A stretch of 64,000 nt of DNA, taken from NCBI RefSeq assembly GCF_021601625.1, contig NZ_BQHR01000006.1, positions 245,935-309,934 of the forward strand, given 5' to 3'. The position numbers were made by a program, and so were the translations under genes. This DNA is from Pseudomonas paraglycinae. Lineage in GTDB: Bacteria > Pseudomonadota > Gammaproteobacteria > Pseudomonadales > Pseudomonadaceae. The notes beneath the pieces are model-generated. The model had not been told where the DNA came from. It worked only from the letters and a program-made list of their open reading frames with translations, and searched no databases. This document shows positions 22,604 to 31,974 of the stretch, in pieces (position 1 is the first letter of the stretch; each line of letters starts with the position of its first letter).

Positions 22604-22843
22604 TTAGATTTCCTGGGAGGACGATTCGGATTTTTCTTCGTCGTCTTTCGGTTCTTTCTTGCTGATCAGATTGCCGGTGGCATCGCTGAGCGCCTCTTCG
22701 GCAGCTTTATGCGTGTCGTCGATGGCTTGCTTGGCCGCTTCAGCCGCCTGCCCCATCAGTTGCTGGGCGCTCTTTTCGGCCTGGTCGCAACCGGCCAGTA
22801 CCAGTAAAGACGCGATCAACAACGCCGTAGTTTTTAGTTTCAT
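22604..22843 (-). CDS. Small lipoprotein with helical, acidic tail
   Basis: 79 residues. Lipoprotein signal MKLKTTALLIASLLVLAGC (Cys19), then an Ala-rich helix (QLMGQAAEAAKQAIDDTHKAAEEAL) and a charged tail. It lies upstream of terC on the same strand and is divergent from nhaR. Function is unknown; entericidin-like or coiled-coil roles are only guesses. Confidence 0.8.
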   Translation of the reverse strand: MKLKTTALLIASLLVLAGCDQAEKSAQQLMGQAAEAAKQAIDDTHKAAEEALSDATGNLISKKEPKDDEEKSESSSQEI

Positions 22844-22989
22844 GATGCTTCCCTCGATAGAACAGACAGCGCCGTACAGACCGGCCGTCGATGGCTGGGC
22901 ATTCTAGGTAGACAAACACTTCAGGAAAATTCGTATTTTTAGCGGCTATACTTCGATTTATACGAACTGTATTTGACGGACCGAACCCC

Positions 22990-23889
22990 ATGCTCAATTA
23001 CCGACAACTGCATTACTTCTGGGTGGTGGCCAAGACCGGCAGCATCGTGCGCGCCTGCGAGCAACTGAACCTGACGCCGCAGACCATCAGCGGGCAGATT
23101 TCCCTGCTCGAACAGACCTATGGCATCGAGTTGTTTCAACGGGTCGGCCGGCAATTAGAGCTCACCGAGGCCGGGCGCCAGGCCCTGCCCTACGCCGAGC
23201 AAATGTTCCAGCTCGGCGGCGAACTGGAGCTGATGCTGCGCGCCCAGCCCAATGAACAGCAGATCCTGTTCCGGGTCGGCGTGGCGGATGTGGTGCCCAA
23301 ATCCATCGTCTATCGCCTGATCGCGCCGACCATGGAATTGAGCGAGCCACTGCGCATCACCTGCCGCGAAGACAAACTCGAACGCCTGCTGGCGGATCTG
23401 GCGATCCAGCGTCTGGACCTGGTGATCTCCGACAGCCCGATGCCCTCGCACCTGGACATCAAGGGCTACAGCCAGAAACTCGGGGAATGCGGGATCAGTT
23501 TCTTCGCCACCGCCGAACTGGCAGCGCAATACGGACAGGATTTCCCGCGCAGCCTGCACGGTGCACCACTATTGATCCCCGGCGCGGAAACCGTGGTGCG
23601 CAGCCGTTTGCAGCGCTGGTTCGCCGAGCAGCAGATTCAGCCAAGGATTGTCGGGGAGTTCGATGACAGCGCTTTGATGCAGGCGTTCGGCCAATCCGGC
23701 AGCGGGATTTTCATTGGCCCGAGCGTGATTGCCGATGAGGTGAAGCGCCAGTACGGCGTCGAGTTGATCGGCCAGACCGACGCGGTGAGCGAGTCGTTCT
23801 ACGCGATCTCGGTGGAGCGCAAGGTCAAGCACCCCGGCATCAAAGCGATTACCGAAGGTGCCCGACGCGAGCTGTTTACAGCGTTTTAA
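22990..23889 (+). CDS. nhaR: NhaR-type LysR regulator
   Basis: 299 residues. MLNYRQLHYFWVVAKTGSIVRACEQLNLTPQTIS is the characteristic NhaR start and helix-turn-helix, followed by a LysR effector domain. In enterobacteria NhaR responds to sodium and activates the antiporter gene nhaA; no antiporter is next to it here. It is divergent from the small lipoprotein/terC operon, which may be its target. The 3' end overlaps the convergent MFS gene by four bases. Confidence 0.88.
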   Translation: MLNYRQLHYFWVVAKTGSIVRACEQLNLTPQTISGQISLLEQTYGIELFQRVGRQLELTEAGRQALPYAEQMFQLGGELELMLRAQPNEQQILFRVGVADVVPKSIVYRLIAPTMELSEPLRITCREDKLERLLADLAIQRLDLVISDSPMPSHLDIKGYSQKLGECGISFFATAELAAQYGQDFPRSLHGAPLLIPGAETVVRSRLQRWFAEQQIQPRIVGEFDDSALMQAFGQSGSGIFIGPSVIADEVKRQYGVELIGQTDAVSESFYAISVERKVKHPGIKAITEGARRELFTAF

Positions 23890-25046
23890 GCCGGAGCGCA
23901 GACGTCGCGCGGCTTGAGCACCATCAACACCATGGCGAGGAAAATCGACAGCAGAATGAACCCGGCAGCGGCGAAGCCCACAAAGCCGAGGCCGGCGCTG
24001 TCGATCACTCGACCGCCAATGATCGCGCCCAGACCAATCCCGAGGTTGGCCCCGGCAATGTTCAGCGACGCGGCGAAGGCCGGCGCTTCCGGTGCGGCTT
24101 TCATCAAGCGCACGTGACTGACCAGAAACAGCGCCGCCTGAGTCACGCCCCAGATGCCCATCGCCGCCGCCAGACCCAGCGACGAATTGATGTTCGGCAC
24201 CAGCGCCACCATCCCCGGGATCATGAACGCGCAGAACATCACCGAGGCCATCAGCGGATGACGATCCACCGCACGACCACCCAACGAGTTGCCGATCAGA
24301 CCGACCGCACCAAAGCCCATCAGGCACCAGCCGACCACGGTGCCATTGAAGCCGGCCAGACGCTCGAGGATGTCCGCCAGATAGGTGTAGGCGGTGAACA
24401 TGCCGCTGAACACCAGGATCGACAGCAGCACATGGCCCAGCATCAGCGGGCTGCGCAGGATCTTGAACTGCGAAGCGAAACTGACCTGATGCTGGTGCAG
24501 ACTGGTTTTCGGCAGATAGACAAACAGCAGCAGCGCCTTGGCGAACGCGATCACCGCCAGAATGGCGAACGCACTGCGCCAGCCGAACGCATCGGAAATC
24601 AGCGTGCCGACCGGAATGCCGAACACGGTGGCGCAGACGATGCCGAAGCCGATCTTGGCGATCGCGCGACCGGCGAAGTCCGGGCCGACGATGTCCACCG
24701 CCGTTTCACTGGCCAGCGCCCAGAACACCGGCAGCCCCAGCGCCGGGATCAGTCGGGCAATCGCCATGACCCAGATGTTCGGCGCCAATGCCGCGACGGT
24801 ATTGGCCAGACCGAACATGATCAGGATGGTGATGAACAGTTTGCGGCGCTCGAAGCGGGCGAAATATGCGGTCAAGAAAGGACCGAACATCGCCACGGTG
24901 AAAGCGAATAGAGTCACCAGCAGCCCGGCCTGCGGGATGGTGACGGCCAGGTCGCGAGCAATCGCCGGCAGCAGGCCGACGATGACGAACTCCGTGGTCA
25001 GCACCGTGAACCCGGCGGCGGACAACAGAAGGATGGGCAACAGCAT
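23886..25046 (-). CDS. MFS transporter (DHA1-type, YnfM/AraJ-like)
   Basis: 386 residues, about 12 membrane helices. Conserved TEFVIVGLLPAIARDL at the first helix and GRAIAKIGFGIVCATVFGIPVGT in the fifth mark a drug/sugar efflux member. The start ATG 25046 has GGAG six bases upstream. A longer open frame to 25157 has no ribosome site and no membrane logic. Substrate unknown. Convergent with nhaR. Confidence 0.87.
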   Translation of the reverse strand: MLLPILLLSAAGFTVLTTEFVIVGLLPAIARDLAVTIPQAGLLVTLFAFTVAMFGPFLTAYFARFERRKLFITILIMFGLANTVAALAPNIWVMAIARLIPALGLPVFWALASETAVDIVGPDFAGRAIAKIGFGIVCATVFGIPVGTLISDAFGWRSAFAILAVIAFAKALLLFVYLPKTSLHQHQVSFASQFKILRSPLMLGHVLLSILVFSGMFTAYTYLADILERLAGFNGTVVGWCLMGFGAVGLIGNSLGGRAVDRHPLMASVMFCAFMIPGMVALVPNINSSLGLAAAMGIWGVTQAALFLVSHVRLMKAAPEAPAFAASLNIAGANLGIGLGAIIGGRVIDSAGLGFVGFAAAGFILLSIFLAMVLMVLKPRDVCAPA

Positions 25047-25381
25047 GAGGAACTCCAGCAAAACGACGACACCAGCGTTAACCCGAGGGCCCGCTGGCAG
25101 AACTTGAAAATAAGGATGCGCAATCTTAACAGAGTGTTTCCCGAGTGACTTGCACAAACCTGTCTAAGTTGCAGAGGGATCCGGTGGCAGATCGTCACAG
25201 GTCTGAAGGATCCGGACGACGCTGTGATAAAGTCCGCGCCCTGCAAAACGTACACCCTGTTCAACCACCCGTTTAACGGTGTGGCTGGCGCGTCAGTCCT
25301 TTCGGTTTGTGTCCGTGGCCTGCCCCCGATCAATCGCCCGGATCACGTAACCTTGCACCCTATAAAAACAGAGATGCCGTT

Positions 25382-26614
25382 ATGACCGCTTCATCCCCTT
25401 CTCTATTGCAACGTCTTAAAAGCCTTAGCCTGGTCACCCAGATCCTGATCGGCCTGATTGCCGGCATCGCCCTTGCGCTGTTCGCGCCGGAAGCGGCCAA
25501 AGGCACAGCCTTCATCGGCAAAGTGTTCGTCTCGGCCCTGAAAGCCGTGGCGCCTATCCTGGTGTTCGTGCTGGTCATGGCCTCGATCGCCAACCACAAG
25601 CACGGCCAGGAAACCCACATCCGGCCGATCCTGTTCCTTTACCTGCTGGGCACCTTCGCCGCTGCCGTGGTCGCGGTGATTGCCAGCATGATGTTCCCGT
25701 CGCATCTGGTGCTGTCCACCGACAATATCGCCGTAAGCGCGCCGGGCGGCATCAGTGAAGTGCTGCAAAGCCTGTTGCTGAGCGTGGTCGACAATCCGGT
25801 GAGCGCACTGATGAACGCCAACTTCATCGGCATTCTGGCCTGGGCCATCGGCATGGGCGTGGCGATCCGGCACGCCGGTGACACTACACGCGAAGTGCTG
25901 GGTGATCTGTCCAACGGCGTGACAGTGATTGTCCGGGTCGTGATCCGTTTTGCGCCGCTGGGTATTTTCGGCCTGGTGGCATCGACCCTGGCCACCTCCG
26001 GATTTGGTGCATTGATCGGTTACGCGCACCTGCTGGCGGTGCTGCTCGGCTGCATGCTGTTCGTGGCGCTGGTGATGAACCCGTTGATCGTGTTCTGGAA
26101 GCTGCGTCGCAATCCGTACCCGCTGACGCTCCAGTGCCTGCGTGAAAGCGGCATCACTGCGTTTTTCACCCGCAGCTCGGCGGCGAACATTCCGGTCAAC
26201 CTGGAATTGAGCAAGCGCCTGGGCCTGCATGAAGACACCTACTCGGTGTCGATCCCGCTCGGCGCCACCATCAACATGGCGGGTGCGGCGATCACCATCA
26301 CCGTGCTGACCCTCGCCGCCGTGCACACCTTGGGTATCGCCGTGGACATCCCGACCGCGATCCTGCTCAGCGTCGTCGCTGCGATCTGCGCCTGCGGTGC
26401 CTCGGGCGTGGCCGGTGGTTCGCTGCTGCTGATCCCGCTGGCGTGCAGCCTGTTCGGCATCCCGAGCGAAATCGCCATGCAGGTGGTGGCCGTCGGTTTC
26501 ATCATCGGCGTGCTGCAGGATTCGGCCGAGACGGCGCTGAACTCCTCCACCGACGTGCTGTTCACCGCCGCCGCGTGCCTGGGCGAAGAGCAGAAAGCCC
26601 AGCGTCCGGCGTAA
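25382..26614 (+). CDS. sstT: Sodium-coupled serine/threonine transporter SstT
   Basis: 410 residues, dicarboxylate/amino acid:cation symporter family. Serine-rich reentrant loop [12 protein letters not shown] and the [16 protein letters not shown] substrate/sodium region are diagnostic, as is [22 protein letters not shown] near the end. It imports L-serine and L-threonine with sodium across the inner membrane. Single-gene unit with its own terminator. Confidence 0.95.
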   Translation: MTASSPSLLQRLKSLSLVTQILIGLIAGIALALFAPEAAKGTAFIGKVFVSALKAVAPILVFVLVMASIANHKHGQETHIRPILFLYLLGTFAAAVVAVIASMMFPSHLVLSTDNIAVSAPGGISEVLQSLLLSVVDNPVSALMNANFIGILAWAIGMGVAIRHAGDTTREVLGDLSNGVTVIVRVVIRFAPLGIFGLVASTLATSGFGALIGYAHLLAVLLGCMLFVALVMNPLIVFWKLRRNPYPLTLQCLRESGITAFFTRSSAANIPVNLELSKRLGLHEDTYSVSIPLGATINMAGAAITITVLTLAAVHTLGIAVDIPTAILLSVVAAICACGASGVAGGSLLLIPLACSLFGIPSEIAMQVVAVGFIIGVLQDSAETALNSSTDVLFTAAACLGEEQKAQRPA

Positions 26615-26628
26615 AAACCCGGCGCAAC

Positions 26629-26667
26629 AAAAAGCCCGCCAAGGCGTAAACCTTGGCGGGCTTTTTG
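26629..26667 (+). terminator. Terminator between sstT and the DUF1993 gene
   Basis: AGCCCGCCAAGG / CCTTGGCGGGCT twelve-base stem flanked by A and T tracts; serves both convergent genes. Confidence 0.9.
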
Positions 26668-26679
26668 TTGAAGAACGTT

Positions 26680-27189
26680 TTAGAACGCGCCCATGTAATC
26701 GCGCTTGCCTACTTCCACACCGTTGTGACGCAGCAATGCGTAGGTGGTGGTGACGTGGAAGAAGAACTGCGGCAGGCCGTAGCTCAGCAGGTAAGCCTGG
26801 CCACTGAAGCGCTTCTCTTTCGGGGTGCCCGGGCGAGTCACGATCTCGATGCCTTCCTTGCCATTGATCTGCTCTGGCTTGATCTCGCCGATGAAGGCCA
26901 GAACCTTGGCGATCAGCGCTTGCAGTTCGGCGAAGGTGGTTTCGGTGTCGTCATATTTCGGGATTTCGATTTCGGCCAGACGCGAGGACACGCCCTTGGC
27001 GAAGTCCACGGCGATCTGCACCTGACGCACCAGCGGGAACATGTCCGGGTACAGACGCGCTTGCAGGAAGGCGTTCGGGTCGATGTTTTTCTCGGTGGCG
27101 TGGGCTTCAGCCTTTTTCAGCACATCGCTCAGGGCGTTGAGCATTTGTTGAAAAACCGGGACGGATGCGGCGTACAGGGAAATGGTCAT
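26680..27189 (-). CDS. DUF1993 family protein
   Basis: 169 residues. MTISLYAASVPVFQQMLNAL and LYPDMFPLVRQVQIAVDFAKG are typical of DUF1993, a four-helix-bundle family related to DinB-like folds. Soluble and cytoplasmic, no signal. Biochemical role is not known. Alone between two opposite-strand neighbours. Confidence 0.9.
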   Translation of the reverse strand: MTISLYAASVPVFQQMLNALSDVLKKAEAHATEKNIDPNAFLQARLYPDMFPLVRQVQIAVDFAKGVSSRLAEIEIPKYDDTETTFAELQALIAKVLAFIGEIKPEQINGKEGIEIVTRPGTPKEKRFSGQAYLLSYGLPQFFFHVTTTYALLRHNGVEVGKRDYMGAF

Positions 27190-27315
27190 GGCAGTCTCAC
27201 GTGGTGGCTGGTTGAATCGTGGGGGCGATTATAGCCATGCTCGCAGGGCGGCGCGGCTTGTCTTTTATCCAGCAAGGATTAGGCTAGGCGCCTTCGACTG
27301 CAGAGGGAACGCGCG

Positions 27316-27966
27316 ATGACCACCGAATTTGAAACCCGCTCCGACGAACCTCGGCTCAACGCCACGGAAATCCGCATTCTGGGCTCGTTGATCGAGAAAC
27401 AGGCCACCAGCCCGGAAACCTACCCGTTGACCCTCAACGCGCTGGTGCTGGCCTGCAACCAGAAAACCAGCCGGGAACCGGTGATGAACCTGACCCAGGG
27501 CCAGGTCGGCCAGAGCCTGCGCGCTCTCGAAAGCCGCGGTTTCGCCAAACTGGTGATGGGCAGTCGCGCCGACCGCTGGGAGCACAAGGTCGACAAGGCG
27601 CTGGAGCTGGTGCCGGCGCAATTGATTCTGACCGGATTGATGTTCCTGCGCGGCCCGCAGACCGTCAACGAACTGCTGACCCGCAGCGGTCGCATGCATG
27701 AGTTTGAAGATTCAGAACAAGTGGTGCATCAGCTGGAACGCCTGATCGCCCGGGAGCTGGCGGTATTGATTCCACGTCAGGCCGGCCAGCGCGAAGATCG
27801 CTACACCCACGCACTGGGCGATCCGGCGGACATCGAGGCGATTATCGCGGCGCGGCAGAGTCCGAGTGATCGCGGGGCTGCCAGCGGCGTGTCAGTGGAG
27901 CGCATCGAAGAGCTGGAAGCGCGGATTGCAGCACTGGAAGAGCGTCTGGCCCGCCTCGAAGAATAA
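27316..27966 (+). CDS. YceH / DUF480 family protein
   Basis: 216 residues. The sequence [25 protein letters not shown] is the DUF480 signature. The family has tandem winged-helix domains and a C-terminal coiled coil, here visible as [21 protein letters not shown]. Probably nucleic-acid binding, but no defined role is known. It starts after GAGGGAACGCGCG. Confidence 0.92.
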   Translation: MTTEFETRSDEPRLNATEIRILGSLIEKQATSPETYPLTLNALVLACNQKTSREPVMNLTQGQVGQSLRALESRGFAKLVMGSRADRWEHKVDKALELVPAQLILTGLMFLRGPQTVNELLTRSGRMHEFEDSEQVVHQLERLIARELAVLIPRQAGQREDRYTHALGDPADIEAIIAARQSPSDRGAASGVSVERIEELEARIAALEERLARLEE

Positions 27967-27982
27967 GCGCACCGGGGCGGCG

Positions 27983-28501
27983 TTATTCGCCGTCCCAGTA
28001 ATCCACCCCGTCCGCCTGCCGCGCCACCGCGACGAATCCCGAGGCATTGCCTTCGGCATCGACGCTGAAGTTGTCCATCACCGCGTATTTGTTCGAATCC
28101 GGGTACTCGCAGATTTCCGGTTGCTGCTGGGTGCTGACCGCCAGATAGCGCAGCTCCGCAGCACTGGTATTGATGATCTGATGCGCGGCTTCCGGGCCGC
28201 CCGGCGGACAGGCGATCACGTCACCGGCGCGGATCGGGAAACGTTCGGCGCCGAGGCGCACCTCCCCTTCCCCGGCCACCACGTAAAACATTTCCTCATT
28301 GACCCGATGACTGTGAAACGGACTGCCGCGCATGCCCGGCGGCAGCGCATACAGACGATATCCGAGCTTCTGCGCGCCCAATTGCTGGCCGACCCGGGCG
28401 AACCGTTGCTGATAACGCCCGGCGGTTTCGCCCTCGGGGGACAGGGCTTCGGGAAGCGGTTCGAGTTCGACGTCATTCAGGTTGAGAATGGGCGGATGCA
28501 T
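27983..28501 (-). CDS. Cupin-domain protein
   Basis: 172 residues. One cupin: motif 1 is GSPFHSHRVNEEMFYVVAGEGEVRLG (metal ligands HSH and Glu) and motif 2 is GDVIACPPGGPEAAHQIINTS with the last His ligand. It may be a sugar-binding or dioxygenase-like metalloprotein; the substrate cannot be named. ATG 28501 is chosen because GAGG lies five bases upstream; a nine-codon extension has no ribosome site. Convergent with the YceH gene. Confidence 0.85.
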   Translation of the reverse strand: MHPPILNLNDVELEPLPEALSPEGETAGRYQQRFARVGQQLGAQKLGYRLYALPPGMRGSPFHSHRVNEEMFYVVAGEGEVRLGAERFPIRAGDVIACPPGGPEAAHQIINTSAAELRYLAVSTQQQPEICEYPDSNKYAVMDNFSVDAEGNASGFVAVARQADGVDYWDGE

Positions 28502-28598
28502 GCAAACCTCGGCTTTTGTGATGGGCAAGTCTGTGCTTGCTGATCCGGCAGTATAGGCAACGACAAATCCGGGCGAATATGCCGTTGCTCAGGCTCCA

Positions 28599-29417
28599 TC
28601 AGCTACGGGCAAACGCCACCGCCGCATCGAACTGCTCGACAGTCGGCCGCACGCCGGTGTACAGCACGAACTGCTCCAGCGCCTGGATCGCTATCACTTC
28701 CAGCCCGGTGATCACTTTTTTGCCTTCGGCACGACCGCGCACGATCAGCGAGGTTTCCGAGGGGATCGCCACCACATCGAACACGGTGTCGGCAGACTTG
28801 ATCACATCCACCTCAAAAGAAAGCTGACCCGCTTCCGGACCGCCATCCATCCCGACCGGAGTTACGTTGATCAACATCTGCGGGCGCTCGTCACCCAGTT
28901 CCGCCTGCCAGCGATAGCTCAGGGAATCCGCCAGCGCGCGGCCGGCGCGCTCGTTGCGGGCCACGATCAAACCATTTTTGTAACCGCCATCGCGCAAGGC
29001 ACTGGCCACAGCCTTGGCCATGCCGCCGCTGCCGCGCAGGGCGAAAGTCGTGTCCTTCGGCACCGCGTGGGTTTCCAGCAACTGAGCAATGGCGATGTAA
29101 TCGGTGTTGTAGGCCTTGAGATGGCCGTTGGTGTTGACGATGGTGTTGATCGACTGGATCGCCGCCGCCGAAGCATCCAGTTCATCGACCAGCGCAATGC
29201 AGGCTTCCTTGAACGGCATCGACACGCCGCAACCGCGAATCCCCAGCGCGCGGATCCCGCCGACCGCACCGGGAAGGTCCTGGCTGCTGAACGCCTTGTA
29301 GTAGAAATTCAGACCCAGTTGTTCATACAAATGGTTATGAAAACGCAGACCGAAATTCCCGGGACGCCCAGACAGGGACATGCACAATTGGGTGTCTTTG
29401 TTGGGGTTCATCTGCAT
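28599..29417 (-). CDS. Shikimate/quinate dehydrogenase-like protein
   Basis: 272 residues. AroE fold: MPFKEA carries the catalytic lysine, SINTIV the Asn, YNTDYIA the catalytic Asp, RGSGGMAKAV the dinucleotide loop and VARNERAG an NADP-type binding motif. The usual N-terminal SxSP shikimate-carboxylate motif is replaced by SLSGRPGNFGLRFHN. It is therefore probably a paralogue with a different or uncertain substrate rather than the biosynthetic AroE. Start ATG 29417 has AAGGAG six bases upstream. Confidence 0.8.
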   Translation of the reverse strand: MQMNPNKDTQLCMSLSGRPGNFGLRFHNHLYEQLGLNFYYKAFSSQDLPGAVGGIRALGIRGCGVSMPFKEACIALVDELDASAAAIQSINTIVNTNGHLKAYNTDYIAIAQLLETHAVPKDTTFALRGSGGMAKAVASALRDGGYKNGLIVARNERAGRALADSLSYRWQAELGDERPQMLINVTPVGMDGGPEAGQLSFEVDVIKSADTVFDVVAIPSETSLIVRGRAEGKKVITGLEVIAIQALEQFVLYTGVRPTVEQFDAAVAFARS

Positions 29418-29671
29418 GGGAGGCTCCTTCGAATGCACTTTCGGATGGACGGGATTAGCCAGGCCATCGGGTTCTGAACGATCATAAGGCGGTCTGTTCC
29501 GGGCATCACAGCCGATGCCGGAAATCCGGTAAACAAACCGGTACAGACCTTACACAAAATTTACCTAGCGGCCGTGCTGTTTTTCAAAATGTTGCTGTCT
29601 TAGAAGTATCCCCGCGCCATCCCGAGCCTGTTGCAGGTTCGGACGCCGGGTCGAAGAACCGAGGAATTATC

Positions 29672-30022
29672 ATGATTCGTAAACTCCCCATCGTGGCCTT
29701 GTTGATTGGTGCATTCGCGATCACGGGTCAGGCAGAAGCCCACGGCGGTGGCTGGCAGGGCCCGGCGGTATTTGGTGCGATCGTCGGCTCGGCCATCATC
29801 GGCTCGGCGCTCATCAACCAGGATCGGCCGGTGTACGTCCAACAGCCTGTTTACGCTCAACCGGCACCGGTCTACGTGCAGCAACCGCCGCCACCGGTCT
29901 ACTACCAGCCGGCCCCGGTTTATGTGCAGCAACCGGTCTACGTCCAACCGGCCCCGGTCTATTACGGCCCGCCGCGCGGTTATTACGGCCGGCCACACTA
30001 TTACGGTGGCCCGCGCTGGTAA
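29672..30022 (+). CDS. Exported protein with Tyr-Val-Gln-Pro repeats
   Basis: 116 residues. Signal peptide ends about GQAEAHGGG. A short glycine-zipper-like hydrophobic stretch (AVFGAIVGSAIIGSALI) is followed by repeats of PVYVQQP, PAPVYVQQP and PAPVYYGPP, then a Tyr/Gly-rich end. It resembles envelope-associated proline-rich proteins; no enzyme domain. Followed by a good terminator. Function unknown. Confidence 0.8.
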   Translation: MIRKLPIVALLIGAFAITGQAEAHGGGWQGPAVFGAIVGSAIIGSALINQDRPVYVQQPVYAQPAPVYVQQPPPPVYYQPAPVYVQQPVYVQPAPVYYGPPRGYYGRPHYYGGPRW

Positions 30023-30032
30023 CCGGCACACG

Positions 30033-30060
30033 AAGCCCCGCTTGAGAGCGGGGCTTTTTA
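30033..30060 (+). terminator. Terminator of the Tyr/Pro-repeat gene
   Basis: AGCCCCGCT-TGAG-AGCGGGGCT followed by five T residues. Confidence 0.9.
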
Positions 30061-30280
30061 TTGCTCGCAGATTATTGCCCACGGAAAAGCCAACCGTCCG
30101 TCGGCCAAGGTCTGAAAAAATCTCGCCAAAGTCGCTGTGGGGACAGTTTGAACCGTTAAAGTCGGCATGATGGACTCGACCGTCGGGGGCAAAATACAAA
30201 CGGTCATCTATTTGTCATGACGGAACCGCACTCTGAATCCGTCCGCATACAACAGGTTGATAACAACAAGGACGACTTGA

Positions 30281-30475
30281 ATGCCTACACAGAATCCACA
30301 CCGCATCGTCGGTTTATGCACCTCGAGCAAGGTCTACAACGCCCTGACCGAACTCAAGCACCTGGAAGGCCACCGCACGGCGAAGTTTCTCTCGCTACTG
30401 GCGGAAAACCTGGTGCGCAAGGGTTTTCTCAACGAACACGAGATTGTGCACATGCTCGATCAAGTGGTGGATTGA
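30281..30475 (+). CDS. Small conserved-looking protein, 64 residues
   Basis: MPTQNPHRIVGLCTSSKVYNALTELKHLEGHRTAKFLSLLAENLVRKGFLNEHEIVHMLDQVVD. AAGGA lies ten bases before the ATG. Amphipathic, mostly helical, no membrane part. No family recognised. A GCCAGT/ACTGGC hairpin follows the stop. Confidence 0.65.
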   Translation: MPTQNPHRIVGLCTSSKVYNALTELKHLEGHRTAKFLSLLAENLVRKGFLNEHEIVHMLDQVVD

Positions 30476-30577
30476 GCCAGTCCTCACTGGCATCAATGAC
30501 CACTATCGAAAGCGTTGATTGTTCCTGAAAAGGCCAATTCCCTAAGGTAGCTCCATAGATTGATGGAGGTACTTCTC

Positions 30578-30760
30578 ATGGCTCAGGTTCAAATCATGTC
30601 CGTTATCGGCAGCGCCGTTCCCGCATCGCTCAGAGAGCTGGGCTTGCTCGCCTGCTGGTATCTGGTTCGCGACGGCGAGCCGGTCAGCGGCCCGCTCACG
30701 TCCTTGCCGGCCGCCCAGGCACTGTCACAGCAACTGGTCAACGATCCGTTCAAGGCCTAA
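30578..30760 (+). CDS. Small hypothetical protein, 60 residues
   Basis: Starts MAQVQIMSVIGSAVPASLRELGLLACWYLVRDGEPVSGPL. GGAGG lies eight bases before this ATG, so the upstream in-frame ATGs are not used. The last bases overlap the stop of the convergent AI-2E-family gene by four. Unknown function. Confidence 0.65.
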   Translation: MAQVQIMSVIGSAVPASLRELGLLACWYLVRDGEPVSGPLTSLPAAQALSQQLVNDPFKA

Positions 30761-31818
30761 GGCAGCTGCACTTTCGGTTTGCTCTCGATGAACAGCGCCC
30801 AGCTCGACATGAACAGGGCCGCGATCAGCGGCCCGATCACAAAGCCGTTGAGCCCGAAGACGGCCAATCCGCCCAGGGTCGAGATCAGGATCATGTAGTC
30901 CGGCATCCGGGTGTCCTTGCCCACCAGGATCGGGCGCAACAGGTTATCCACCAGACCGATCACGAATACCCCGAACAACCCCAGCACCACCCCCTGCCAG
31001 ATCATCCCGCTGAGCAGAAAGTACGCCGCGACCGGTACCCAGACAATTCCCGCCCCCACCGCCGGCAGCAACGACAGAAACGCCATCAGCACCGCCCAGA
31101 GCAATGAGCTGGGAATGTCGAGAAACCAGAAAATCGCCCCGCCCAGCGCACCCTGCGTGATCGCCACCAGCAGATTGCCCTTCACCGTCGCGCGCACCAC
31201 CCGATTGAATTTCAGCTGCAAACGACGTTTGTGATGCTCCTCGAGCGGTATCGCCGTGCGCACCTTGCGCGCCAGTTCGGCGCCGTCGCGCAGGAAGAAA
31301 AACAACAGGTACAACATGATGAAAAAACTCACCACGAATTCGAACGTGCCCTGGCCGAAACTGAACGCCTGGCTTGCCAGCACCTGACTGCCCTGCATGG
31401 AAGCCTTGACGATCTTCTCGCGCAAGGCATTGAGTTCACCCATGCCGAAGCGGTCGAGCAAGTGTTGAAAGTAAGGCGGCAGGCTGTGCTTGAACTGCGC
31501 CAGATAGGCGCCGATATCGAGCTTGCCGCTCTCGATATTGTCGTAAAGCGTCGCCCCTTCCTGCACCAGCAGCACGCTGATGACGATCACCGGCAGGATC
31601 GCGATCACCAGGCAGATGCTCAAAGTACACAGCGATGTGAGATTGCGTTGCCAGCCGAATTTCAGTTGCAACTGGCGCTGCATCGGTGCGAACAGGATGC
31701 CGAGGATCACCGCCCAGAACACCGCGCCGTAGAACGGCAGCAGGATCCAGATAAAAGCGACCGTCACCAGAAACAGCAGCACGGTGAGGGATTTGAATTG
31801 CAGACTCTTTTGGTTCAT
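30757..31818 (-). CDS. AI-2E family transporter (PerM/YdiK-like permease)
   Basis: 353 residues, about seven or eight membrane helices with a central soluble segment, matching the AI-2E exporter family (DUF20). Typical pieces are LPFYGAVFWAVILGILFAPMQRQL near the start and GGLAVFGLNGFVIGPLIAALFMS near the end. Members are poorly characterised permeases, some linked to autoinducer-2 or ion export. Single gene, convergent with a small hypothetical gene. Confidence 0.9.
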   Translation of the reverse strand: MNQKSLQFKSLTVLLFLVTVAFIWILLPFYGAVFWAVILGILFAPMQRQLQLKFGWQRNLTSLCTLSICLVIAILPVIVISVLLVQEGATLYDNIESGKLDIGAYLAQFKHSLPPYFQHLLDRFGMGELNALREKIVKASMQGSQVLASQAFSFGQGTFEFVVSFFIMLYLLFFFLRDGAELARKVRTAIPLEEHHKRRLQLKFNRVVRATVKGNLLVAITQGALGGAIFWFLDIPSSLLWAVLMAFLSLLPAVGAGIVWVPVAAYFLLSGMIWQGVVLGLFGVFVIGLVDNLLRPILVGKDTRMPDYMILISTLGGLAVFGLNGFVIGPLIAALFMSSWALFIESKPKVQLP

Positions 31819-31974
31819 GTCCGGTCCAGGTCAGTCAGGCGCCACCCGCGCCCGTCCCGTTTAGTCAGCCAGCGTCAGCGCGAGTGCCCTGTTTCTTCAT
31901 GGAGCATAGATCCAGATCAATAAACCCTCGGCGCAACTGCTCTACCCTGCCGCGCTTTTGCGACCGACGCCGCC

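Noticed and set aside
21825-22990. Manganese (yybP-ykoY) riboswitch before terC
   Set aside because: terC follows a small lipoprotein gene after 29 bases, and no matching structure was seen upstream of that gene.
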